A stretch of 64,000 nucleotides of DNA, from contig JAFRRW010000010.1 in assembly GCA_017427885.1 (NCBI GenBank), forward strand, positions 124,001 through 188,000. The letters run 5' to 3'. Each line of letters opens with the position of its first letter. Within the stretch, counting starts at the first letter, position 1. Below the pieces are notes generated by a model. That model searched no databases, had not been told where the DNA came from, and saw only the letters and a list, made by a program, of their open reading frames with translations. Positions 26,719 through 36,425 of this stretch are shown one piece after another. The translations under genes and the position numbers were made by a program. Origin of the DNA: Bacteroidales bacterium. GTDB taxonomy: Bacteria; Bacteroidota; Bacteroidia; Bacteroidales; UBA932.

Positions 26719-28071
26719 ATGAATAAAGAGTTTCTGGTGTACAAGATGGGCGAGATGTCCAAGCTGGCCTGCAGGATAGACAGCAACCTGTTCACCCAGT
26801 ACGGGGTGAAGAGGGGCCTGAGGAACGAAGACGGATCGGGAGTCCTCGTCGGACTTACCAACGTCGGAAACGTCGTGGGATATGAGAGGCAGCCGGACGG
26901 CTCCCTCACCCCCACGGAAGGAAAACTGTTCTACAGGGGATATGAACTCAAGCAGCTGGTCGCCCCCCTGCTCCGCGACAAGAGGTTCGGCTTCGAGGAA
27001 ACCGCCTACCTCCTCCTCACCGGTGGACTCCCCGACCGTGAGGAACTTGACGCCTTCACCGAACTCCTCAACTCCAAAATGGCCCTCGACCACCGTTCCC
27101 TCGTCCACATCATAGACCTGGAGGGATCGAACATAATGAACATCCTGGCGCGCTGCGTCCTGGAGATGTACACCTTCGACCCCGACCCCGACAACATATC
27201 CAGGGACAACCTGATGAGGCAGTCCATCGACCTCATCGCCAAATTCCCCACCATCATCGCCTACGCCTTCAACTCCTACCGCCATTCCCTCCAGGGCAGG
27301 GGCCTTCACATCAGGCATCCCCGGGAAGACATATCCCTCGCGGAGAACTTCCTCTATATGCTGAAGAACAAATACACCGACCTCGAGGCGAGGATGCTGG
27401 ACCTTCTCCTCATCACCCAGGCCGAACACGGCGGAGGTAACAACTCCACCTTCACGGTGAGGGTCACCAGTTCCACCACCACCGACACCTACTCCTCCAT
27501 CGCCGCGGGCATCGGCTCCCTCAAGGGAAAACTCCACGGAGGCGCCAACATAATGGTTTCGGACATGTTCCACCACCTGTGCAAGGCGATAAAGAACTGG
27601 GAGGACGACACCGAGATAGACTCCTACCTCATAAAGATGCTCAAGAAGGAGGCCTACGACAAGTCAGGCCTGATCTACGGCCTCGGGCACGCCGTCTATA
27701 CCTACAGCGACCCCAGGGCCGAGTCCCTGAAGCAGCTCGCCGGAAAACTCGCAGCCGAGAAAGACCGCGAAAAGGAATATGACTTCTTATGCAAGATCGA
27801 GGAAAGGGGCAAGGAATGCATCAAGAAGCACAAGAACATGAAGAGGCCGGTGTGCGCCAACCTCGACTTCTATTCCGGCTTCATATATGAGATGATTGGG
27901 CTTCCCGAGGAAATCTACACCCCCATCTTCGCGATGGCAAGGATCGTCGGCTGGTGCGCCCACAGGATCGAAGAACTTAACTTCGGCGAATCCAGGATCA
28001 TCAGGCCCGCCTACAAGAACCTGATGAACGAACGGAGGTACATCGAACTCGCTGACAGGGACAAGGCCTGA
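26719..28071 (+). CDS. gltA: citrate synthase
   Basis: 450 aa, the long form seen in Bacteroidota. It condenses acetyl-CoA and oxaloacetate. The catalytic His lies in GLGHAVYTYSDPRAE, and HGGANIMVSDMF and AEHGGGNNSTFT contribute the active-site His and loop. Third gene of the operon. The stop is 8 bases from the end of the convergent DUF554 gene with no terminator between. Confidence 0.96.
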   Translation: MNKEFLVYKMGEMSKLACRIDSNLFTQYGVKRGLRNEDGSGVLVGLTNVGNVVGYERQPDGSLTPTEGKLFYRGYELKQLVAPLLRDKRFGFEETAYLLLTGGLPDREELDAFTELLNSKMALDHRSLVHIIDLEGSNIMNILARCVLEMYTFDPDPDNISRDNLMRQSIDLIAKFPTIIAYAFNSYRHSLQGRGLHIRHPREDISLAENFLYMLKNKYTDLEARMLDLLLITQAEHGGGNNSTFTVRVTSSTTTDTYSSIAAGIGSLKGKLHGGANIMVSDMFHHLCKAIKNWEDDTEIDSYLIKMLKKEAYDKSGLIYGLGHAVYTYSDPRAESLKQLAGKLAAEKDREKEYDFLCKIEERGKECIKKHKNMKRPVCANLDFYSGFIYEMIGLPEEIYTPIFAMARIVGWCAHRIEELNFGESRIIRPAYKNLMNERRYIELADRDKA

Positions 28072-28079
28072 CGGTCAGT

Positions 28080-28763
28080 TCAAAACAGACCCTTAATCAG
28101 ATAGAAAAGGATCGGGACCAAAAGGGCGGGCAGCATGTTGACCGTCTTGAGGTCCTTGATTTTCAATATGGAAAGGCCCGAGGACAACAGAAGGAGGCCG
28201 CCGACTATGGAAATCTCGGCCATAAGGGCCTCGGGAATGAAATCGGCGCTGTTGAGGAAATACGCTATCGCATAGATGCTCCCCTGCCAGCAGAAAAGGA
28301 CCAGGGCTCCCCAGACCATCCCTATGCCGTAGGTTGCGGCGAAAACCGTAGATGAAACGAGGTCGAGGGTGGCGTTGGTGTATAGGTAGGTGTTATCGCC
28401 ATATACGGCGCTCATTATGGGACCCACGATCGAAAGTGTGCCTATGCAGTAGAGAAGGCAGGCGGTCGTGAGGCCCTGGACGAGACGGGAAACGTTATGC
28501 TTCTCCGCCGCCCTTTCTATCCGGCCGGAAATGTCTAGCCCCCAGCCGGCCACCGCACCAAGGCAGATGCTCACGATGAAAAGCACCGGGAACTCGCTCT
28601 TGGGGAAGTTCCGGACGCACATATTGGCGCCCAGGGCCAGGGTTACAAGGCCCAGGGCGCCATACAGCGCGTTCTGCAGCTTCTCGCTCAGGCGGGACTT
28701 GAGGGCGCTCCCCACAAGGGTCCCCACCACTATGCAGGCGGTATTTACTATGGTTCCGACCAT
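28080..28763 (-). CDS. DUF554 family membrane protein
   Basis: 227 aa with about six or seven hydrophobic helices. The N terminus GTIVNTACIVVGTLVGSALKSRL and the GPIMSAVYGDNTYLYTNATLDLVSS stretch are typical of DUF554 (YdfK/YqgA-like) proteins. Function unknown, perhaps transport. It is the last gene of the long minus-strand run, 9 bases after the ACT-domain gene. Confidence 0.85.
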   Translation of the reverse strand: MVGTIVNTACIVVGTLVGSALKSRLSEKLQNALYGALGLVTLALGANMCVRNFPKSEFPVLFIVSICLGAVAGWGLDISGRIERAAEKHNVSRLVQGLTTACLLYCIGTLSIVGPIMSAVYGDNTYLYTNATLDLVSSTVFAATYGIGMVWGALVLFCWQGSIYAIAYFLNSADFIPEALMAEISIVGGLLLLSSGLSILKIKDLKTVNMLPALLVPILFYLIKGLF

Positions 28764-28772
28764 AGGTTACTG

Positions 28773-29201
28773 TCAGAGAAGGTGCGAGAGATCTTTCTCG
28801 AGGATGAGTTTCTGCCCGCCTTTCTGAAGGGCTTCGACGGCCCTGACGTTGTCGTTGGTGCGGAACACGAGGACACCCTTTCCTCCGAGCAGGAAGGAAT
28901 AAAGGTAGGCTATGCTCAGCCCCTCGTCCGAGAGGACACCGATGGCGTCGGCCGCCCTTCCGGGCTCGTCGTCGAGCTCGACGGCGATCACCTCGCACAG
29001 GGACACGGCCACACCGGCCTCCTTGAGGAACTCGTAGGCCCTCACCGGCTCGCTGCAGATGATTCTGCATATACCGTAATCCACAGTGTCAGAAATAGTT
29101 GAAGCAATCAATTGGATTCCGGCCTCTTTCAACTGGCGGAGAAGGGCGACAAGGGTCCCGGCCTTGTTCTCTATGAAAATGGAAAGTTGATGTATGGTCA
29201 T
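28773..29201 (-). CDS. tandem ACT-domain protein
   Basis: 142 aa with two ACT repeats: residues 1-70 (beginning HQLSIFIENKAGTLVALLRQLKEAG) and 71-142 (VIAVELDDEPGRAADAIGVL). ACT domains bind amino acids. Stand-alone pairs of this kind accompany paaK and ior genes in Bacteroidota, and here it follows the first paaK by 13 bases, so it probably senses an aromatic amino acid or aryl ligand. No catalytic domain. Confidence 0.88.
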   Translation of the reverse strand: MTIHQLSIFIENKAGTLVALLRQLKEAGIQLIASTISDTVDYGICRIICSEPVRAYEFLKEAGVAVSLCEVIAVELDDEPGRAADAIGVLSDEGLSIAYLYSFLLGGKGVLVFRTNDNVRAVEALQKGGQKLILEKDLSHLL

Positions 29202-29214
29202 GGCGTATGCTTTT

Positions 29215-30522
29215 TTAATATTTTTTTCTCAAATCACGGACCCTCACGGCCTTGCCCTCACTCTGTGGCAGGCTTCCCTTGGGCACGAACTTGACCTTCG
29301 GAGTCACAAGGATCTCGTCCCTCAGCATCCGTACGATGTTCCTTTCAAGCCTCTGGAGGGCCGAATAATCGTCGATGAAGCTGTTGGCGAGTTCCACCTC
29401 GATGGTCATGCTGTCGTTGCCCTCTTCGGTGTCGAGGGTTATCAGGTAGTCGGAGGCCAGTTCGTTGTACTGCATCAGCACCTGCTCCACTTGGATGGGG
29501 AAGATGTTGACTCCCTTGAGGATGATCATGTCGTCGCTGCGGCCCCTGATACGGTCGATCCTCTTGTGATGCCTTCCGCAGGGGCATTCCCCCGGGAGTA
29601 TGCGGGTGAGGTCCCTCGTGCGGTAGCGCAGAAGGGGCATCGCCTCGCGGTTTATCGTGGTCAGAACCAGTTCCCCCACTTCCCCTTCAGGAACGGGCTT
29701 GAGGGTCTCCGGATCGATGATCTCGACTATGTAATAGTCTTCCCAGATGTGCATTCCGTTCTGTTCGGGGCACTCGAAGGCCACTCCGGGTCCGCACATC
29801 TCCGACATCCCGAAGGAATTGTAAGCCTTCACCCCCAACATCTCCTCGATCCTCTTCCTGGTGTCCTCGCTGTGAGGCTCGGCGCCGATGGCGAGGATGC
29901 GGAGTTTCGTATCCCTCCTCGGGTCTATCCCCTTCTCGCACATAACCTCATAAAGGCGTGATGCATAGGAAGGTATGGCGTGCAGCACGGTCGTGCCGAA
30001 ATCGGTGATGAACTTGATCTGGCGCAGCGTGTTTCCGGCGCCGGCGGGGACGGTGAGCATCCCGAGGAGCTCCGCCCCGTACTGGAAGCCGAGTCCTCCC
30101 GTGAACATCCCGTATCCGGAGGAATTCTGGAACACGTCATCCGGACGGCATCCGACCATCCACAGGCAGCGGGCCACGGCGTTCGCCCACTGTTCAAGAT
30201 CCTTCTTCGAATGGAGGATCACCGTGGGATTGCCCGTAGTGCCGCTGGATGAATGCAGCCTGGCACACTCCGAGAGAGGAATGGAGGCGATACCGAAGGG
30301 ATATGTGTCCCGGAGGTCCTGCTTAGTGGTGAAAGGAATCTTCTGCAGGTCGTCCAGGGTGCGGATGTCTCCGGCGGAAATGCCGGCCTCCCGGAATCGC
30401 TTCCGGTAGAATTCGGAACCCATGCAGTGGGCGACGGTCGCCCGCAGACGCTCCGTCTGCAGGGCCTCGATGCCCGCCCTGTCGAGGGTTTCCTCAGGAT
30501 TGAAAAACTTGCTGTAACCCAT
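29215..30522 (-). CDS. paaK: phenylacetate-CoA ligase (downstream copy)
   Basis: 435 aa. AMP-forming aryl-acid CoA ligase: the P-loop-like motif is SSGTTGNPT and the C-terminal hinge region DMIILKGVNIFP. It activates phenylacetate (or indoleacetate) to the CoA thioester. A tandem paralogue lies one base upstream. With IOR and an aminotransferase in the same run it could feed aryl-CoA into reductive synthesis of aromatic amino acids or run in reverse. Confidence 0.92.
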   Translation of the reverse strand: MGYSKFFNPEETLDRAGIEALQTERLRATVAHCMGSEFYRKRFREAGISAGDIRTLDDLQKIPFTTKQDLRDTYPFGIASIPLSECARLHSSSGTTGNPTVILHSKKDLEQWANAVARCLWMVGCRPDDVFQNSSGYGMFTGGLGFQYGAELLGMLTVPAGAGNTLRQIKFITDFGTTVLHAIPSYASRLYEVMCEKGIDPRRDTKLRILAIGAEPHSEDTRKRIEEMLGVKAYNSFGMSEMCGPGVAFECPEQNGMHIWEDYYIVEIIDPETLKPVPEGEVGELVLTTINREAMPLLRYRTRDLTRILPGECPCGRHHKRIDRIRGRSDDMIILKGVNIFPIQVEQVLMQYNELASDYLITLDTEEGNDSMTIEVELANSFIDDYSALQRLERNIVRMLRDEILVTPKVKFVPKGSLPQSEGKAVRVRDLRKKY

Positions 30523-30523
30523 T

Positions 30524-31834
30524 TTATTTCAATATACGGTTGTCTATCACATATTTTCCCTTGCCCATGCTCCGCTCCAGCGAACCCGGCTGGCGGATCT
30601 TCACCAGGGCGTTGACGCTCAGGACGCTGCGCAGTTTGAACGCAACCTTCTTGGCAAGGTCGGTGATGGCGTCGATGTTGTCCGCTCCGGCGAAATACTC
30701 CGGCCGCATCTCCACCTGCACCGTGAGGGTGTCGAGATTGTCCACCCTGTCCACGATGAGCAGGTAGCGCGGGGCGCACTCCGGAATGTCCAGTATGACG
30801 CTTTCCACCTGCGAAGGGAATACGTTTATACCCCTGATGATGAGCATGTCGTCGCTTCTTCCCATCACCGGGCTCATCCTCACCATCGTCCTGCCGCAGG
30901 GGCAGTCGTCGCCTTCTATAAGGCTGCAGAGGTCCCTCGTACGGTAGCGCAGCAGGGGCATTCCCTGTTTGGTGAGGGTGGTGAACACCAGTTCCCCCTG
31001 CTTGCCCCTGCCGAGGGGTTCGAGGGTGTTGGGGTCGATGATTTCGGGATAGAAATGGTCCTCGTTGATGTGGGAACCGCTCTGGCATTCGCATTCGAAG
31101 CTCACGCAAGGTCCCATTATCTCGCTGAGACCGTAGAGGTTATAGGCCTTGAGGCCCAGACGGCTCTCGATTTCCTGCCTCATGTTCTCGGTCCAGGGCT
31201 CTGCACCGAAAGCACCTATGCGGAGTTTGATGTCCTTCTTGTCGATTCCTAGGTTCTCCATCACCTCGGCGAGGTGGAGGGCATAGGAAGGGGTGCAGGC
31301 TATGCCGTCGATGCCTAGGTCGCGGATGAGGCGGATATGCTTCTCGGTGTTGCCGGTGGAGGCGGGCACGACGGCTCCCCCGACTTTCTCAACCCCGTAA
31401 TGGGCGCCGAGGCCTCCGGTGAAGAGGCCGTAGCCGTAGGAAACGGAGAAAGTGTCGTCCCTGGTCATACCGTAGGCGGTGAGGCAGCGGGCCATGCACT
31501 CGGCCCATATCTCGACGTCCCTGCGTGTATAGCCCACTATGGTGGGGTTTCCGGTGGTTCCCGAAGAAGCGTGGATACGGATTATTTCGCTCTGAGGCGC
31601 GGCCTGGAGGCCGTAGGGATAGTTGTCCCTCAGATCCTGCTTGGTAGTGTAAGGAAGCTTGACTATGTCCTCTATGGTGCGGATGTCGTCAGGGATCAGA
31701 TCAAGTTCCTGAAGCTTTTTACGATAGAAAGGGACATTGTGGTAGACATAATCCACCATCTTGTGCAAACGGTGTCCCTGCATCGCGCTGAGTTCATCGC
31801 GCGACATCGTCTCTTTATGTTCGTTCCAGATCAT
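30524..31834 (-). CDS. paaK: phenylacetate-CoA ligase (upstream copy)
   Basis: 436 aa, a diverged paralogue of the next gene. It has SSGTTGNPTIVGYT and DMLIIRGINVFPSQVE. Two adjacent ligases probably differ in aryl substrate (phenyl-, 4-hydroxyphenyl- or indole-acetate). Its ATG overlaps the aminotransferase stop by 4 bases, so translation is coupled to the aminotransferase. Confidence 0.93.
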   Translation of the reverse strand: MIWNEHKETMSRDELSAMQGHRLHKMVDYVYHNVPFYRKKLQELDLIPDDIRTIEDIVKLPYTTKQDLRDNYPYGLQAAPQSEIIRIHASSGTTGNPTIVGYTRRDVEIWAECMARCLTAYGMTRDDTFSVSYGYGLFTGGLGAHYGVEKVGGAVVPASTGNTEKHIRLIRDLGIDGIACTPSYALHLAEVMENLGIDKKDIKLRIGAFGAEPWTENMRQEIESRLGLKAYNLYGLSEIMGPCVSFECECQSGSHINEDHFYPEIIDPNTLEPLGRGKQGELVFTTLTKQGMPLLRYRTRDLCSLIEGDDCPCGRTMVRMSPVMGRSDDMLIIRGINVFPSQVESVILDIPECAPRYLLIVDRVDNLDTLTVQVEMRPEYFAGADNIDAITDLAKKVAFKLRSVLSVNALVKIRQPGSLERSMGKGKYVIDNRILK

Positions 31835-33147
31835 ATTTTGTTATGTTCGTTTTCAAACAGTCGCAGCCTTTCGTCCAGTACGGGGAAGAGGTCTTCCCTC
31901 ATCCTGCTCACGCAGGCCCTCACCCCGTTCTGGCGGCTTCCCGTCGTTCCAAGCGAGATGCTGCTTATTCCATAATACATAAGTTCAACCACGAGCTGCT
32001 CCCCCGAGAGGTCGCCGTACCCGATGGTGAAGAAGAATCCGTCGCCGACGGCCTCCGTAACGTCCCTGTCATAGACGATCCTGAAACCGTGCGAAACGAA
32101 TATATCCTTCATCCTGCGGGCCCTGCGCTCATATTCCCTGGTGTCCTCGACGAAATCGATCTCCCCCTCAACCGAGCGCCTGAGCATCTCCGCGTAGCCG
32201 TACTGGGTGGTAGCGGTGCAGCCGCTGGTAATCATATAGAGGATGGAGGCGGTGAGCGTCTGTCCGAAGACCCCGGCGTCGCGGTACCTCTCGGCAAGGG
32301 CGGGATAGACCTTGTGGAAAAGGTAATCGCTGATACAGCAGAGGGCGATCCTCTGCCCGGCGTAACTGAATATCTTCGAGGAGGACAGCATCAAGATATA
32401 ATTGCCGGTGTAACGGGCTACCGTCCTCACGAAAGGAGGCCGGTACGGCTTTCCGAGGTCACGGCGGTAATCCATCCCGAAATATGCCAGGTCCTCCATC
32501 ACCACTGCGTCGTGGCGGGTGGCCGCCTCCCCTATAACCTTCAGTTCCTCCTCTTCCAGGGATATCCAGGCGGGATTGTTAGGATTGGAATAGACTATGG
32601 CGGCGACATCTCCGTCCGCCATCATCTCCTCGAGTTTCTCCTTCAGGGGAGCCGCTCCGCGGCAGGAGAATACGTCGAATTCCTTCCACCCTATGCCGAG
32701 CACCCTGAGCTGGGATTTCTGGATGGGGAATCCGGGGTCGATGAAGAGCACCTTGTCCTTGCCTGGAATCCTCTGGGTGCAGGCTATGAAGGCCCCGAAC
32801 GAAGCCGCTACGGAACCTGTAGTAGGAATGCAATTGAGAGGAGGTATGTCAATGTCTATGAATGCTTTGATGAAATCGCTCGCAGCCTGTTTCAGTTCGG
32901 GGATGCCGGCCGCGGCGGGGTACTGGCTGCCCACTCCGGCGTCCAGCGCCTTCTTCTCCGCCTCCACCCCGTACCGGTTCACCGGGAGGCCCGGGGATCC
33001 CTGGTCCATACGGATGAAAGGGATGCCCGTGGTCCTCTCCAGATACTGGGAAACCAGGAGCACCTCCCCTATGGTGGCATTCGAGAGATCGGCTACCGCC
33101 ATCTCCCTGCAAGCCCCGGCTACCTGTTCTTCTGTAAAAATCCTCAT
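31831..33147 (-). CDS. class I/II aminotransferase, aromatic type
   Basis: 438 aa fold-type I PLP enzyme. SNPNNPAW is the NPxNP-like motif, and LSSSKIFSYAGQRI carries the PLP-binding Lys. The set with iorAB and paaK suggests transamination between aryl-pyruvates and aromatic amino acids. It overlaps iorB (by 4 bases) and paaK (by 4 bases). Confidence 0.9.
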   Translation of the reverse strand: MRIFTEEQVAGACREMAVADLSNATIGEVLLVSQYLERTTGIPFIRMDQGSPGLPVNRYGVEAEKKALDAGVGSQYPAAAGIPELKQAASDFIKAFIDIDIPPLNCIPTTGSVAASFGAFIACTQRIPGKDKVLFIDPGFPIQKSQLRVLGIGWKEFDVFSCRGAAPLKEKLEEMMADGDVAAIVYSNPNNPAWISLEEEELKVIGEAATRHDAVVMEDLAYFGMDYRRDLGKPYRPPFVRTVARYTGNYILMLSSSKIFSYAGQRIALCCISDYLFHKVYPALAERYRDAGVFGQTLTASILYMITSGCTATTQYGYAEMLRRSVEGEIDFVEDTREYERRARRMKDIFVSHGFRIVYDRDVTEAVGDGFFFTIGYGDLSGEQLVVELMYYGISSISLGTTGSRQNGVRACVSRMREDLFPVLDERLRLFENEHNKI

Positions 33148-33731
33148 ATCCTTCTCTTTTCGGCTGCGTCCATCCCGAGGTCGAACGCCGCCTGGTTCGC
33201 AGCCACTACGGCCTCACCCTTCGGTGCGAACACCCTCGCCACGGCTTCCCTGAGTTCGGCGGGAGACACTATCTCCAACCTTTTCGCGGCCATTCCCAGG
33301 AGGACCATATTGGCCCCACGGGCGTTCCCGCTTTCCTTCGCCAGGGCGGAAATATCGCATATGGTGACGTCAGGAAGGGCTTTCACCTCGGCGAGGAGGG
33401 CCACCCTGTCGGGATAGTCGGGGATGTTCACGAGGGGTTCCGAAGCCGTGATGACGGCTCCGCCGGGGGAAAGGTATCTGAGATAACGGAGGGCCTCCAT
33501 CGGCTCCATCGAAAGGATAATGTCGGCCGTTCCCTCGGCAATCAGGTCGCTGGAAACCGGTTCGGTGGAAAGACGGAGGTCGCTCTCGACGTCCCCGCCC
33601 CTCTGGCTCATTCCGTGGACCTCCGCCTGCTTCAGATGCAGGCCGGCGGCAGTTGCGGCCTCCCCTATTACGGTGGCTATGGAGAGGATGCCCTGTCCTC
33701 CCACTCCGCAGAGTATGATGTCCTTTTTCAT
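33144..33731 (-). CDS. iorB: indolepyruvate oxidoreductase subunit beta
   Basis: 195 aa, the normal length for the gamma-domain-like beta subunit; VGGQGILSIATVIGEAA is the nucleotide-binding-like N terminus. With IorA it interconverts aryl-pyruvates and aryl-acetyl-CoA using ferredoxin. Its ATG overlaps the iorA stop by 4 bases. Confidence 0.95.
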   Translation of the reverse strand: MKKDIILCGVGGQGILSIATVIGEAATAAGLHLKQAEVHGMSQRGGDVESDLRLSTEPVSSDLIAEGTADIILSMEPMEALRYLRYLSPGGAVITASEPLVNIPDYPDRVALLAEVKALPDVTICDISALAKESGNARGANMVLLGMAAKRLEIVSPAELREAVARVFAPKGEAVVAANQAAFDLGMDAAEKRRI

Positions 33732-35317
33732 TTCTTTCCGGCGTTATGTCTCTTCAGGGACTGTATGCACTCCCTCCTCGCTATTATCACGGAAACGCCC
33801 TTGTAGGCTATTTCCTCGCGGATTATCTGCTTGATTTCCTCGATCTTGGCAGGCAGGGGGACAACCACCCTCACGTGCACGGGATCGACTCCCAGACCGG
33901 TGCATATCCCTTCGTATTTGCTGGTTCCGGCGGAATCCTGTCCGCCGGTCATCGCGGTGGTGAGGTTATCGGAGATGAGGACTGTGATGTCCGCCCCGGA
34001 GTTGACCGCGTCCAACAGGCCGGTCATTCCGCTGTGGGTAAAGGTCGAGTCCCCTATCACGGCGATGGCGGGATGCACTCCGGCGTCGGCGGCTCCCTTG
34101 GCCATCGTTATGGACGCGCCCATGTCCACGCAGGAAGAAAGCGTCCTGAACGGAGGAAGGGCACCTAGGGTGTAGCAGCCGATGTCGCCGAATACCCTGG
34201 GATTGTCATAATCGGCAATCACCTCGTTCAGAGCCGCATACACGTCCCTATGCCCGCATCCGGGACACAGCTGGGGCGGCCTGGCTGAGATGTTCAATGC
34301 GTCGGGGAAATGCCTGTATGTCGGCTTTCCGACCGCCTTACCGACGCTGTCCGGAGTCAGTTCTCCGGTGCGCGGAAGCGCTCCTGTCAGACGGCCTTCC
34401 ACGGGATAATCAGCCCCGAGGATCGACTTGACCTCGTGTTCTACGAAGGGCTGCCCGTCCTCGATGACGAGTATCCTGTCGCTCGCGGCGGCCAGGGCGC
34501 GGATCTTTCCGGCGGGAAGCGGGTAGCAGGAGAGTTTCAGCACTCCGATGACTTCGGGCCGGGCTTCCATTACATAGTTGTATGCAATGCCGCAGGCGAT
34601 GATTCCAAGGCCGCCCTTCCCCGTAAGGGTAAGGCTGTTGTAAGGGATCTCCTCGCTAAGGCCGAGCATCGCCGGCTGCTTGTCTATCAGTTTGAGGTAT
34701 TGTCTCCTCGCGATCGCAGGGAGGAGGATCCATCCCCTGTCGTCCGAAACTGGAAGGGGCAGGACCTCGCGAGGACCGGACGGGACCACTTCAGCCCTTG
34801 AATGTGAAAGTCTGGTAACCAGTCTCATAAGAACTGGAACCTTAAGTTCTTCTGAAAGTTCAAAGGCGCGTCCTACCATATCGTATGCCTCCTGCTGGCA
34901 GGAGGGTTCGAACACCGGAATCATCGCGAACGACCCGTAGAAACGGGAGTCCTGCTCGTTCTGCGAGGAATGCATCGACGGGTCGTCGGCCACGAGGACT
35001 ATGAGTCCCCCGTTAACGCCAGTCACGGCGCTGTTCACGAAGGGATCGGCGCAGACGTTCATCCCCACGTGCTTCATGCACACGAGGGCCCTCTTTCCGG
35101 CATAGGACATTCCAAGGGCGGCCTCCATCGCCGTCTTCTCATTGGTGCACCAGCGGCTGTGCACTCCCCTTTCCCTTGCCAGGGGGTCTTTCTGGATAAA
35201 CTCCGTTATCTCGGTGGATGGGGTTCCCGGATAGGCGTAAACCCCTGATATCCCACTGTCTATGGCAGCCAGGGCGACAGCCTCGTCGCCCAGCAGCAGC
35301 CTTTTCCCTTCCTTCAT
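33728..35317 (-). CDS. iorA: indolepyruvate ferredoxin oxidoreductase subunit alpha
   Basis: 529 aa from ATG 35317, chosen because the -7 box at 35332-35339 puts the mRNA start close to the ATG at 35326. The N-terminal pyrimidine-binding domain starts RLLLGDEAVALAA with AYPGTPSTEI, and the TPP domain has QLCPGCGHRD and AVIGDSTFTHSGMTG. The C terminus stops at RECIQSLKRHNAGKK: the 4Fe-4S ferredoxin-like domain of archaeal IorA is absent, so electrons must leave through a separate ferredoxin. Confidence 0.95.
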   Translation of the reverse strand: MKEGKRLLLGDEAVALAAIDSGISGVYAYPGTPSTEITEFIQKDPLARERGVHSRWCTNEKTAMEAALGMSYAGKRALVCMKHVGMNVCADPFVNSAVTGVNGGLIVLVADDPSMHSSQNEQDSRFYGSFAMIPVFEPSCQQEAYDMVGRAFELSEELKVPVLMRLVTRLSHSRAEVVPSGPREVLPLPVSDDRGWILLPAIARRQYLKLIDKQPAMLGLSEEIPYNSLTLTGKGGLGIIACGIAYNYVMEARPEVIGVLKLSCYPLPAGKIRALAAASDRILVIEDGQPFVEHEVKSILGADYPVEGRLTGALPRTGELTPDSVGKAVGKPTYRHFPDALNISARPPQLCPGCGHRDVYAALNEVIADYDNPRVFGDIGCYTLGALPPFRTLSSCVDMGASITMAKGAADAGVHPAIAVIGDSTFTHSGMTGLLDAVNSGADITVLISDNLTTAMTGGQDSAGTSKYEGICTGLGVDPVHVRVVVPLPAKIEEIKQIIREEIAYKGVSVIIARRECIQSLKRHNAGKK

Positions 35318-35331
35318 ATTGTCCATAAATG

Positions 35332-35339
35332 CAAAAATA
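35332..35339 (-). promoter_or_regulatory. internal -7 box before iorA
   Basis: TATTTTTG on the minus strand matches TAnnTTTG in the asnA-iorA gap. No -33 TTTG is seen. It would let the ior-paaK genes be expressed apart from the ilv/leu genes. Confidence 0.45.
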
Positions 35340-35359
35340 CCAATTTCTCCTGACATTTA

Positions 35360-36421
35360 TCAGATCAGGGGGATACTGTTCTCACTGCAGACCTTCCTCA
35401 TCTCCTCCGGCCAGATGCTGGCCTGGATCTCACCGATGTGGGCCTTCTTGAGGAAGAGCATGCAGAGGCGGGACTGTCCGATGCCTCCGCCGATGGAGAG
35501 GGGTAAATCACCTGAAATCAGCCTCTTATGGAAATACAGGCCGGCCCTTTCCTCCTTCCCTTCAAGTTTCAGCTGCCTCAGGAGGGCTTCCCTGTCGACG
35601 CGGATTCCCATCGAGGAAAGCTCGAAACTGCGGGAAAGGACGTCGTTCCAGACGAGGATGTCCCCGTTGAGGCCGGGCAATGACTCGGTGCCCCCGTCTT
35701 CCGTAGGATAAGAAACCGGAGTGGACCAGTCGTCGTAGTCCGGGGCCCTGCCGTCGTGCTTCCTGCCGTCGCCCAGGGGGGCTCCGATGCCGATCACGAA
35801 CACCGCACCGAACTCCCTGGTCACCGCGTCCTCCCTCTCCCTGGGGGAAAGGCCCGGATAGCGGCGCCTGAGCTGCTCCGCGTGGATGAAGGTAATATCA
35901 GGGGGCAGCGAAGGAGTGATGGACGGATATTTCTCATACACAAGGTATTCGGTCCTCAGGATAGCCGAGTATATCCTCCTGACGGTGTCCTTCAGATAAT
36001 CCAGGTTCCTCTGCTCCCGGGTCATCACCTTCTCCCAGTCCCACTGGTCCACATAGAGAGAGTGGGTGTTGTCGAGGGTCTCGTCGGCCCGGATGGCGTT
36101 CATATCCGTATATATCCCGTAGCCGGGCTCCACCTCATATTCCGCAAGGGTGAGCCTCTTCCATTTCGCAAGGCTGTGGACCACCTCAGCCTTCCTGTCG
36201 CCCATATCCTTGATGGGGAAGGTCACGGCCCTCTCCACTCCGTTGAGATCGTCGTTCACGCCAAGTCCCTGAAGTACGAAAAGTGGTGCGGTTACTCTCC
36301 TGAGCCTCAGCTCGGAAGACAGGTTCATTTGAAAGAAATCTTTAATTTCTTTGATGGCCGTTTCCGTCTGGTGGCTGTCCAGAAGCGGGGTGTATCCCGC
36401 GGGAATCAAAAGGTTCTCCAT
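35360..36421 (-). CDS. asnA: aspartate-ammonia ligase
   Basis: 353 aa. AsnA makes asparagine from aspartate, ammonia and ATP. The class II synthetase-like fold shows LNGDILVWNDVLSRSFELSSMGIRV and GGGIGQSRLCM, with THSLYVDQWDWEKV in the middle. It follows ilvE by 4 bases, an unusual but clean place within a branched-chain operon; asparagine and BCAA synthesis may share nitrogen control. Confidence 0.97.
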   Translation of the reverse strand: MENLLIPAGYTPLLDSHQTETAIKEIKDFFQMNLSSELRLRRVTAPLFVLQGLGVNDDLNGVERAVTFPIKDMGDRKAEVVHSLAKWKRLTLAEYEVEPGYGIYTDMNAIRADETLDNTHSLYVDQWDWEKVMTREQRNLDYLKDTVRRIYSAILRTEYLVYEKYPSITPSLPPDITFIHAEQLRRRYPGLSPREREDAVTREFGAVFVIGIGAPLGDGRKHDGRAPDYDDWSTPVSYPTEDGGTESLPGLNGDILVWNDVLSRSFELSSMGIRVDREALLRQLKLEGKEERAGLYFHKRLISGDLPLSIGGGIGQSRLCMLFLKKAHIGEIQASIWPEEMRKVCSENSIPLI

Positions 36422-36425
36422 AATG

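Noticed and set aside
31843..33417. 524-codon plus-strand frame opposite the aminotransferase and iorB
   Set aside because: Covers two overlapping well-supported genes on the other strand; composition typical of antisense translation.
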